Notes under the pieces: generated by a model
The model's database searches: none
The model's input: only the letters and a program-made list of their open reading frames with translations
Told to the model about the DNA's origin: nothing
Translations under genes and position numbers: made by a program
Assembly (NCBI GenBank): GCA_900770585.1
Contig: CAAGKW010000192.1
Coordinates: 1-6,403, forward strand
Source of the DNA: an uncultured Alistipes sp.
GTDB lineage: Bacteria > Bacteroidota > Bacteroidia > Bacteroidales > Rikenellaceae
Reading direction: 5' to 3'
DNA length: 6,403 nucleotides
Shown: one piece after another, positions 1 to 6,403 of the stretch
How positions within the stretch are numbered: the stretch's first letter is position 1
How the letters are laid out: every line of letters starts with the position of its first letter

Positions 1-2045
1 AAGCCGATAGGCTCCATCACGGGTTCGCACACACGGCCGATTCTGCCCAGATATGAGTTCGAATAGTCGGGAGCCGACTGCTCGGTCGTTGTCGCAGTTG
101 TGTCGCTATACTCGGGGCGAGGGTAATAGCTTAGGAACCAAATAATCAGCGAGCCTACCAGGATTACACCGCCCATTTTGCGCAGATACTGCACGCCCTT
201 CTCCCACATATGGCGCAAGGTTGCTTGCAGTGTCGGCACGCGATAAGGCGGCAACTCCATAACAAACGGCGTCTCATCAACGGGATAGAGGTAGCGGCGC
301 ATTAATTTTGCAGTTATAATTGCCACAACGATACCCAAAATATATAGCCCAATTAGTACCAGACTTGCATACGAAGGGAAGAATGTTCCGACCAGCAGAA
401 TGTAGATCGGCAATCGTGCGCTACACGACATAAATGGCGAGATAAGTATCGTAATGATTCGGCTCGAACGGCTCTCAATCGTGCGGCACGCCATAATTGC
501 GGGCACATTGCAACCGAAACTCATCAACAACGGAATAAACGACTTGCCGTGCAGGCCGATTCGGTGCATCAGTTTGTCCATAATGAACGCTGCACGAGCC
601 ATATATCCCGAGTCCTCCATCAACGAGATAAACAGATAGAGAATCAAAATATTGGGCAGAAAGACAATGACGCTACCCACGCCTCCGATAATTCCATTGA
701 CGATCAAATCTTTCAGCGCTCCATTCTCCATCAGCCCACCAACAAACTCGGCCAACCAATTCACGCCTGCCTCGATCCACTCCTGTGGATATGCGCCGAG
801 TGAGAAGGTCGCTGCAAACATCACCCACATCAGCAGGAAGAATATCGGGAATCCAAATACACGGTGGGTTACGATGGTGTCGATAATAGTGGTTGTTTCG
901 ATCGGATTCTGCTCACCCTTTTGGTAAGTTTCGCGCAGAGCACCCGCAATAAAACCATATTTTTCGCTCGTTACGGCCATCTCGACATCCTCGCCAAGCT
1001 GTCGTTCGATACGCTCAACTTCGCGGTCGCGTACTGCGATCCACTCGTCGTAACCTTCAATCGACTGCAATGTTTGCTCGGCCTCTTTGTCACGTTCGAG
1101 CAGTTTGATCGCCCAATAACGTGGTGGAAAGTGTTTAGGCAGTTGATCACGCACGGGGCGCATTACGGCTTGCAGTGCTGCAATACCGCTCTCAATTACA
1201 GCGCCGTGGTTGATATGAATGTGACGCACGCGACTATCGCGGTTCTCATACACATCAATCACCGTATCGAGCAATTTGTCCAATCCTCGACTCTCACGCG
1301 CGATAACCGGCACCATAGGTACACCAAGCATTGCACCCAACTGTTCGTAATCGAGTTGATCGCCACGTCGCTCCAATTCGTCGTACATATTGAGGGCAAC
1401 GACCATATTGGGGTTGATGTCGATTAGTTCGGTAGTGAGGTAAAGGTTGCGTTCGAGATTCGATGCTACGACTGCATTGATCACAACGTCGGGCGTGTGC
1501 TCCACCAAATGGCGTCGAACATAGATCTCCTCGGGCGAATAGGCCGACAAGGCGTAGGTGCCCGGCAGGTCGGTGATGTTGAAACGATAACCCTTGTAGC
1601 GGAACGTGCCCGATTTGGCATCGACCGTCACTCCACTATAATTGCCAACGTGTTCGTGACTACCCGATAGGGCATTGAACAGCGAGGTCTTGCCACTATT
1701 GGGATTACCAACCAATGCGACATTGATCACTCGACGATGGGTCGAGATCACCTGTTCGATCTGCTCCTCCTCGCTCATCACGTGGCGGTCCACCAGCTGG
1801 TTGATCATATCCTGAGCCTCAGCCTCGGTAATCACCTCGACCATCTGAGCCTCGCTGCGGCGCAACGAAACCTCATAGCCCATAATTTTATATTTGATCG
1901 GATCACGCAGGGGAGCATTGAGAATCACCTCGACACGCTTGCCGCGCACGAATCCCATCTCCATAACCCTGCGACGGAATCCACCGTAACCCAATACTTT
2001 GAGTACGATGGCCGTTTGTCCGGTTTGCAAGTCAGAAAGTCGCAT
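1..2045 (-). CDS. feoB: FeoA-FeoB fusion ferrous iron transporter, 3' end cut by window edge
   Basis: Inner-membrane Fe2+ importer with the small FeoA domain fused to the front of FeoB, a fusion known in Bacteroidota. The frame is open for 681 codons from the ATG at 2045-2043 and runs off the left edge; relatives of about 830 residues suggest some 150 are missing. Residues 1-75 are FeoA (SH3-like, ending GYEVSLRRSEA), 76-105 a charged linker, and about 107-265 the GTPase: G1 GNPNSGKTS (113-121), a GVT switch (138-140), G3 DLPG (159-162) and G4 NMYD (219-222). A helical section follows, then membrane segments from about 398. Both Gate motifs are present with their cysteines: GCNVPAI (C512) and SCSARLP (C541). 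V193 lies where most FeoB proteins have Asp (VVDASNLERN). There is no Shine-Dalgarno sequence; the start is fixed by the FeoA N-terminus (MRLSDLQTGQ) and the promoter just upstream. Family assignment is firm. Confidence 0.96.
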   Translation of the reverse strand, partial: MRLSDLQTGQTAIVLKVLGYGGFRRRVMEMGFVRGKRVEVILNAPLRDPIKYKIMGYEVSLRRSEAQMVEVITEAEAQDMINQLVDRHVMSEEEQIEQVISTHRRVINVALVGNPNSGKTSLFNALSGSHEHVGNYSGVTVDAKSGTFRYKGYRFNITDLPGTYALSAYSPEEIYVRRHLVEHTPDVVINAVVASNLERNLYLTTELIDINPNMVVALNMYDELERRGDQLDYEQLGAMLGVPMVPVIARESRGLDKLLDTVIDVYENRDSRVRHIHINHGAVIESGIAALQAVMRPVRDQLPKHFPPRYWAIKLLERDKEAEQTLQSIEGYDEWIAVRDREVERIERQLGEDVEMAVTSEKYGFIAGALRETYQKGEQNPIETTTIIDTIVTHRVFGFPIFFLLMWVMFAATFSLGAYPQEWIEAGVNWLAEFVGGLMENGALKDLIVNGIIGGVGSVIVFLPNILILYLFISLMEDSGYMARAAFIMDKLMHRIGLHGKSFIPLLMSFGCNVPAIMACRTIESRSSRIITILISPFMSCSARLPIYILLVGTFFPSYASLVLIGLYILGIVVAIITAKLMRRYLYPVDETPFVMELPPYRVPTLQATLRHMWEKGVQYLRKMGGVILVGSLIIWFLSYYPRPEYSDTTATTTEQSAPDYSNSYLGRIGRVCEPVMEPIG

Positions 2046-2085
2046 TGTATCTGTATAGTCACTTTTTATCGGCTACAAAGATACA
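2046..2085 (-). repeat. Imperfect inverted repeat between feoAB -7 box and start codon
   Basis: The arms are 2073-2085 (minus-strand TGTATCTTTGTAG) and 2046-2058 (minus-strand CTATACAGATACA), separated by 14 nt. As DNA, 11 of 13 positions match, including a perfect outer 7 bp (TGTATCT/AGATACA). As minus-strand RNA, 12 of 13 positions can pair if one G-U wobble is counted, with a single U-C mismatch. The 5' arm contains the -7 box and the 3' arm ends at the base before the ATG. The repeat itself is seen directly. Two roles are inferred: a regulator's operator, or a stem that hides the start codon in readthrough RNA. No Fur-like or DtxR-like consensus was recognised in it. Confidence 0.6.
2076..2083 (-). 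promoter_or_regulatory. Candidate -7 box of the feoAB promoter (TATCTTTG)
   Basis: TATCTTTG on the minus strand matches the Bacteroidota -7 consensus TAnnTTTG exactly. It lies 30 nt upstream of the feoAB ATG. Transcription would be expected to start a few bases downstream, around 2069-2071, giving a short A-rich leader of roughly 25 nt. No convincing -33 element (TTTG or TTG) is found at the usual spacing of about 19-21 nt, where the sequence is GC- and A-rich. The promoter may therefore be weak or dependent on an activator. The box match is direct; promoter activity is inferred. Confidence 0.5.
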
Positions 2086-2092
2086 TTTTTTT

Positions 2093-2125
2093 GTTCGTTT
2101 TCCGCGCACGCGCGAACACTTTTTT
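2093..2125 (+). terminator. Weak terminator-like hairpin and T-run facing the plus direction
   Basis: On the plus strand GTTCG (2093-2097) can pair with CGAAC (2113-2117). The enclosed 15 nt contain a short CGC/GCG inner stem and a TTTTC bulge. Six T residues follow at 2120-2125, after an AC spacer, so the polarity fits intrinsic termination of plus-strand RNA only. On the minus strand, where all the genes lie, the hairpin is flanked by A-runs and would not act as a standard terminator of the efflux operon. The stem is short and interrupted, so activity is uncertain. It may be only an incidental GC-rich palindrome. Confidence 0.25.
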
Positions 2126-3485
2126 ACCAACCTCCGCCCAATGCTTTGAATAGTGCCACGTAGGCCATATATTGTTGCGCTCGAACTTCGGCATAACTCA
2201 TCTGCGAATCATAGAGCGTTCGCTCGGCATCGACCAAATCGGTATAGCTATTCATTCCGCTGCTATATAATGCTTTGGAGAGTTCATAAACCTTTCGATC
2301 CGACTCCAACATCGCGCCATAACGCTCTACCTCGCGTCCATATGTCGAGATCTGCGACAGAGCCTCGCTCACATCGGCAAAAGCCTGCAAGATTGATTGC
2401 TCGTATTGCTTAACGGCTTGGTAATAATCCTCACGCGACGATAGCTCATTGCGTTTCAATTGCCCGAAAGCATAGATCGGCTGCAATAATTTTGTCGCCG
2501 CCTCCCACGTAAATGGATTCGATGAGGTCAAGCCCTCGATTGTCGACGATAACACACCTCCCGAAGCAGTAAGTGCCAGAGTCGGAAATCGAGCCACACG
2601 TGCAATATTGACCTTTGCGGCTGCCTGCTCCACTCCATAATATGCCTCCAAAACATCGGGACGACGTTCGAGAAGGTTCGATGGCAGACCGATGGGTATT
2701 GATGGCGGCAAGCGATCAACGTGCAAAGCCACACCCGATTCAACAATCGAGTCGAGCGGATATTCGCCCATCAGTGTACTAAGAGCAGCCGCAGTCTCGA
2801 CCACCGCACGCTCATAGGTTGGAATGTCGACCGCCGCAGCGTCGGCAAGGCTATATGCCTGTTGTCGCTCGACAGCCGACACAAAGCCGTAGCGATACAT
2901 CGAGTCCATCAATGCGGCCGAGATCTCACGCAAGCGAAACGTATTGCGTGCCACCTCCAATGAACTGCGATATTGCAACAGCGTGAAATACGATGTCGCC
3001 ACTTCTGCCGTGAGCGAGAGCATTACTCCGCGAAAAGCCCATTTTGTTGCACATAGCTCGGCGTATGCCGCCGCCCGCGAATGTCGCAAAGCTCCGAACA
3101 GTGGTATCTCCCAGCTCATCGTGGGGGCAATCTGGTATTGCTGTTCGATACGGGTCTCCTTAGTGTAATTACCTTCGGCCGACACCTCGAATGCGAACGA
3201 GGGCAGATAGTTCGACCGCACGTTCCCAAGTGCAATTCGTGCCTGCTCGATACGTGAAGCCGCCACTAACAGATTGCGATTATTGGCGATCGAGCGCATT
3301 ATCAGGTCGTTCAGTGTTGAATCGCCAAAGTGCTCCCACCACGCAAAATCAACACCAAGCGAATCGGTGACCACACCCTCGGCATAGTTATAATCGGAGG
3401 GTATGGAGATCTGAGGCTGAGTGAGGCGGGCATTGCACGCACAAAACAGGAGTACTACGCCGAGAATTATCGAAAATTGTTTCAT
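2124..3485 (-). CDS. Outer-membrane efflux channel lipoprotein, OprM/NodT type
   Basis: Outer-membrane factor of a tripartite RND pump, a trimeric TolC-like barrel and periplasmic tunnel. It has 453 residues, normal for the family. The N-terminus is a lipoprotein signal: a Lys at position 2, hydrophobic residues 4-14, then the lipobox-like FCAC with Cys17 as the likely lipidated residue. Two outer-membrane efflux repeats follow, at about 50-245 and 265-450. The first opens with the typical WWEHFGDSTLNDLI (49-62) and ends its first helix at NYLPS (92-96). The second carries the hallmark LLERRPDVLEAYYGVEQAAA (271-290), then RFPTLALTASGG. The ATG at 3485 overlaps the stop of the pump gene, which supports this start, and the signal peptide follows at once. 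It forms an operon with the pump upstream. Family assignment is firm; substrate is unknown. Confidence 0.95.
   Translation of the reverse strand: MKQFSIILGVVLLFCACNARLTQPQISIPSDYNYAEGVVTDSLGVDFAWWEHFGDSTLNDLIMRSIANNRNLLVAASRIEQARIALGNVRSNYLPSFAFEVSAEGNYTKETRIEQQYQIAPTMSWEIPLFGALRHSRAAAYAELCATKWAFRGVMLSLTAEVATSYFTLLQYRSSLEVARNTFRLREISAALMDSMYRYGFVSAVERQQAYSLADAAAVDIPTYERAVVETAAALSTLMGEYPLDSIVESGVALHVDRLPPSIPIGLPSNLLERRPDVLEAYYGVEQAAAKVNIARVARFPTLALTASGGVLSSTIEGLTSSNPFTWEAATKLLQPIYAFGQLKRNELSSREDYYQAVKQYEQSILQAFADVSEALSQISTYGREVERYGAMLESDRKVYELSKALYSSGMNSYTDLVDAERTLYDSQMSYAEVRAQQYMAYVALFKALGGGW
3482..3485 (-). promoter_or_regulatory. ATGA stop/start overlap between pump and channel genes
   Basis: The pump's TGA (3484-3482) shares bases with the channel's ATG (3485-3483), a 4-bp overlap typical of translationally coupled operon genes. 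Upstream of the ATG is the A-rich minus-strand stretch CATAAAGATGAACCATT, which has no strong Shine-Dalgarno match. Ribosomes ending the pump therefore probably restart on the channel, keeping the two parts of the complex in proportion. The overlap is seen directly; coupling is inferred. Confidence 0.8.
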
Positions 3486-6403
3486 AATGGTTCATCTTTA
3501 TGTTGTTCGCGTTTGCGTTCGAGGTTGAAGAGTCGACCGACCAGATAGTAGAGAGCAGGGTAGAGGAATATGCCTGCGAGTGTTGCCACCAGCATACCTC
3601 CGACTAACGCCACACCCATCGTATTGCGGGCATTGGAGTAGGCCCCGTGTGCAAAAATGAGTGGCGCAACGCCCAAAATAAATGCAAATGCGGTCATCAA
3701 TATCGGTCGCACGCGCAGTTGTGCTGCGCCAATGGCGGCGTCGAGCAACGACTTGCGTTGATCGAAGAATAGTCGGTCGGCATATTCCACGACCAATATG
3801 GCATTTTTGGCAGCCAAACCAATCAACATCACAATGGCAATATGTATAAATATGTCGTTGATGTATTTCGGATTGAACAGGTGTGCAAAGCCGATAAACG
3901 CCAATGCGCCCATAACTGCCAACGGCACACTGAGAATAATCGCTATCGGCAGGCTCCAACTATTATAAAGTGCCGCCAATGCCAAGAATACAAATATCAC
4001 CGCCAAGGCATAGACTGCCGCACCACCCTTCGACGCCGCTCGTTGCTGGAAAGAGATACCGCTCCACGCAATACCCACATCGTCGGGAAGGCTTTTGGTT
4101 GCTTGAGTCTCAATTGCGTCCATCACTTGTGCAGAGGACTTTCCGTCGGCCGGGTTCACCGTGAGAGCTATCGAGCGATAGAGGTTGAACTGCGATACAT
4201 ATTCGACGCCAACCGTATCAACCACTCGCACAAAAGCCGCAACAGGAACACTCTCGCCAGCACCATTCTGCACGAAGTAGCTATCTAACGACGCAGCGTC
4301 GGTGCGATATTCGGGCGCAGCTTGCAAATAGCTTCGATAGAGCCGACCGAAACGATTGAAGTTGTTGATATACGAGCCACCCAAGAAGGCCGATAGTTGA
4401 TCATACAATGCCGCCAGATCGACACCTTCACTCAGCGCATAGTCACGATTGACGTCCAAGCGTCGTTGCGGGACATTGTCGTTGAACTGGGTAGTCACCG
4501 AGGCTATTTCGGGTAGTTGTTCGAGCTCCGTCATAAATTCGCGCGACTGTTCGGCAAGATAGTTCAAACCACGCCCTTCGAGGTCTTGTATCTGTACCTC
4601 TACGCCTGAAGCCACTCCCATACCGGGAATTGCGGGCGGTGTGACGGCATAGACCTCAGCCGAATTGATCGCCACGTATAACTCCTCATTGAGCATTGCG
4701 GCAAGTTCGGCAGCCGTTGTGCGTCGCTCGTCGAAATTTTTCAGAGCGACGAAGATAATGCCGTTGGACGAGGATTGGATCCCCGTAATCATATCGAAAC
4801 CTGACGCTCCCGCAGTATAAAGCACCGCGTCGTGTTTCGACACCAAACGATCGACCTCGGCCATAACTTGCTCGGTACGATGTAGCGACGACGCTTCGGG
4901 AAGATTGACCATCACCATTATATAGCCTTGATCCTCTTCGGGCAGAAAACCCGTCGGAATTACTCGCCACAGCGCTACAATCACACCGAGTACCACCGCC
5001 ACAAATATCGAAGTGCGGGCAAGATGGGTTGTAATACGACCCGTAGCCGACGAATAGCGCGTCATCATACGCTCGAACCAGCGATTGAATGCTCCGAAGA
5101 AACCCGTTTCGCTCTTCTGTTTCGGACGCAGTAGCATTGCCGACAGCGCAGGCGAAAGAGTTAGGGCATTAAAGGCTGAAATAGCCACCGAAATGGCAAT
5201 TGTGATCGAGAATTGTTGGAACAGCCGTCCCGTAATTCCGCCCGTCAGGGACACGGGAATAAATACCGCTAACAGCACCACGGTCGTGGCGATAATTGGT
5301 GACGCCACGTTACGCATTGCTTCGAGTGTAGCCTTGCGAGGAGGCATTCCGCGCTCGATATTTACCTGCACCGCCTCGACAACTACAATACCATCATCAA
5401 CCACAAGGCCGATTGCCAAAATTACGCCCAACAGCGAGATGATATTGATCGAAAAACCAAGCAACGGAAAGAATATAAACGTACCAATCAACGATACGGG
5501 CACAGCTATGAGCGGGATCAACGTTGCACGCCAATCCTGAATAAAGAGATAGATGATAATAATGACCAGCACCAATGCCAGCAATAGCGTATAAAGTATC
5601 TCGCGTATGCCCGCGTTGATACTCGTCGTGGTATCGACTATCGTCGAAATCTCCACGCCGTCGGGAAATCGCCCCGAAAGTTGCTCAATGGCGGCTTTGA
5701 CGCGCGTGCCGACCTGCATAGCGTTGCTATTGGGCGTTTGATAGATCACAATCATTGCCGACGGATTGTTGCCAAAGGTCGATGAAGTGCCATAGCTCTC
5801 GCTGCCAAACGTAACCTCGGCAATGTCGCTCAGTCGCAACTGCGAGCCATCTTCGAGAGTGCGCAAAACAATATCGGCATACTCCTCGGGAGTTGAAATT
5901 TGAGGAGGCAGGGTAACGGTGTAGGTAAATTCTGTCTTTGAGGGTGATGGCTCGGCGCCAAACTGCCCCGTCGGGTAGATGTCGGCCTGGGATTCGATCG
6001 CCGATGTCACCTCAGCAAGCGAAAGATTATAGTATTCCATTCGATTGGGGCGTAACCACACTCGCATTGAATATTCACCCGCTCCCATAATCTCGACTTT
6101 GCCGACGCCATCGATTTTGAGCAGTTCGTTTTGCAGATTTATGTACGCATAATTCGACAAGTAGCGATCGTCGTATCGGCCGTCAGAGTGGAGCGCATAT
6201 ACCAACAAAAAGCCCGTCTGCGACTTCTGGGTGGTTACGCCCTGCTGAGCCACCTCGGCAGGGAGTTGGGCGGTGGCCGACGAGGTGCGATTCTGCACAA
6301 AAATCTCGTCGAAGTCGGGGTTGGTGCCGATGTCGAAGAGCACTTGTAGCGACATTGAGCCGTCGCCTGCCGAGGTGGTCTGCATATAGAGCATATCGCT
6401 CAC
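3482..6403 (-). CDS. RND multidrug efflux pump, AcrB/HAE1 family, 5' end cut by window edge
   Basis: Proton-driven inner-membrane pump that takes drugs or other amphiphiles from the periplasm and inner membrane and passes them through an adaptor to the outer-membrane channel. 973 codons are visible. The first codon is GTG, but it lies inside the family's conserved region: SDMLYM aligns with about residues 73-78 of E. coli AcrB, so some 70 residues including the first membrane helix are missing. Periplasmic half one spans about 1-260, helices 2-6 about 265-425, helix 7 about 464-482, periplasmic half two about 490-790, and helices 8-12 about 797-957. The proton-relay residues are present: Asp336 and Asp337 in VVDDGIVVVE (AcrB D407/D408), Lys866 in AAKNAIL (K940) and Arg897 in LRVRP (R971). 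A short charged tail follows. The fingerprint IPGMGVASGVE (592-602) also fits HAE1 pumps. The gene overlaps the channel gene, and an adaptor gene is expected upstream. Substrate cannot be read from sequence. Confidence 0.96.
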   Translation of the reverse strand: MSDMLYMQTTSAGDGSMSLQVLFDIGTNPDFDEIFVQNRTSSATAQLPAEVAQQGVTTQKSQTGFLLVYALHSDGRYDDRYLSNYAYINLQNELLKIDGVGKVEIMGAGEYSMRVWLRPNRMEYYNLSLAEVTSAIESQADIYPTGQFGAEPSPSKTEFTYTVTLPPQISTPEEYADIVLRTLEDGSQLRLSDIAEVTFGSESYGTSSTFGNNPSAMIVIYQTPNSNAMQVGTRVKAAIEQLSGRFPDGVEISTIVDTTTSINAGIREILYTLLLALVLVIIIIYLFIQDWRATLIPLIAVPVSLIGTFIFFPLLGFSINIISLLGVILAIGLVVDDGIVVVEAVQVNIERGMPPRKATLEAMRNVASPIIATTVVLLAVFIPVSLTGGITGRLFQQFSITIAISVAISAFNALTLSPALSAMLLRPKQKSETGFFGAFNRWFERMMTRYSSATGRITTHLARTSIFVAVVLGVIVALWRVIPTGFLPEEDQGYIMVMVNLPEASSLHRTEQVMAEVDRLVSKHDAVLYTAGASGFDMITGIQSSSNGIIFVALKNFDERRTTAAELAAMLNEELYVAINSAEVYAVTPPAIPGMGVASGVEVQIQDLEGRGLNYLAEQSREFMTELEQLPEIASVTTQFNDNVPQRRLDVNRDYALSEGVDLAALYDQLSAFLGGSYINNFNRFGRLYRSYLQAAPEYRTDAASLDSYFVQNGAGESVPVAAFVRVVDTVGVEYVSQFNLYRSIALTVNPADGKSSAQVMDAIETQATKSLPDDVGIAWSGISFQQRAASKGGAAVYALAVIFVFLALAALYNSWSLPIAIILSVPLAVMGALAFIGFAHLFNPKYINDIFIHIAIVMLIGLAAKNAILVVEYADRLFFDQRKSLLDAAIGAAQLRVRPILMTAFAFILGVAPLIFAHGAYSNARNTMGVALVGGMLVATLAGIFLYPALYYLVGRLFNLERKREQHKDEPL

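Noticed and set aside
864..1427. A 187-codon plus-strand open frame opposite feoAB
   Set aside because: It is antisense to the well-conserved FeoB GTPase region. The translation (His/Cys-rich, no domain pattern) looks like a shadow, and there is no promoter or ribosome site.
2046..2123. Fur box, riboswitch, tRNA or small gene in the gap before feoAB
   Set aside because: No GATAATGATAATCATTATC-like Fur pattern, no recognisable riboswitch fold and no tRNA-like arms. At 78 bp the gap is too short for much beyond the promoter and inverted repeat described.
1737..2153. A 138-codon plus-strand open frame crossing the feoAB start and the intergenic gap
   Set aside because: It is antisense to the FeoA domain, runs through the plus-facing T-rich hairpin and ends inside the channel gene. 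The protein has no recognisable family.
3498..3959. A 153-codon minus-strand open frame in another phase inside the RND pump gene
   Set aside because: It lies fully within the conserved C-terminal membrane part of the pump, and its Cys/Arg-rich composition is typical of an off-frame reading.
5085..5540. A 151-codon plus-strand open frame, Ser/Thr/Ile-rich
   Set aside because: It is the antisense image of pump helices 2-6. The low-complexity composition comes from hydrophobic codons read on the other strand.
6401..6403. GTG as the start codon of the RND pump
   Set aside because: It encodes an internal Val before SDMLYM, which aligns with about residue 72 of AcrB. The true start and first membrane helix lie outside the window.
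1..6403. CRISPR array, insertion sequence, attachment site or phage gene
   Set aside because: No regularly spaced direct repeats, no transposase and no terminal inverted repeats were seen. More than 98% of the window is covered by three conserved genes.

Overview
The window reads as chromosomal DNA from a member of the Bacteroidota, probably a gut-type Bacteroidales. Three things suggest this: an iron transporter in which FeoA is fused to FeoB, a Bacteroidota-style -7 promoter box (TAnnTTTG), and start codons without a clear Shine-Dalgarno sequence. Base composition is moderate, with many TCG/CGA words. Genus cannot be fixed from the sequence alone.

Layout: every real gene is on the minus strand, so the reading order is from high to low coordinates. 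Positions 6403-3482 hold most of an AcrB-like RND efflux pump; its first ~70 residues lie beyond the right edge. Its stop codon overlaps the start of an outer-membrane efflux lipoprotein of the OprM/NodT type (3485-2124) in an ATGA arrangement. These two are the distal part of a usual adaptor-pump-channel operon; the periplasmic adaptor would be expected just beyond the right edge. After a 78-bp gap comes feoAB (2045 to the left edge), a FeoA-FeoB ferrous iron transporter missing its last ~150 residues. I found no gene on the plus strand; the plus-strand open frames are shadows of these three genes.

How they work together: the pump and channel would form one tripartite complex exporting drugs or other amphiphilic compounds across both membranes. 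FeoAB imports Fe2+ across the inner membrane and appears to be a separate transcription unit with its own -7 box.

The most interesting non-coding signal is in the 78-bp gap. An imperfect inverted repeat with 13-bp arms runs from the feoAB -7 box to the base before the feoAB start codon. In RNA reading through from the efflux genes it would form a stem abutting the AUG. RNA starting at feoAB's own promoter would begin inside the loop and lack the 5' arm. This could keep feoAB translation independent of efflux-operon readthrough, or the repeat could be a regulator's operator. Otherwise the region is ordinary, and I see no new multi-gene system.
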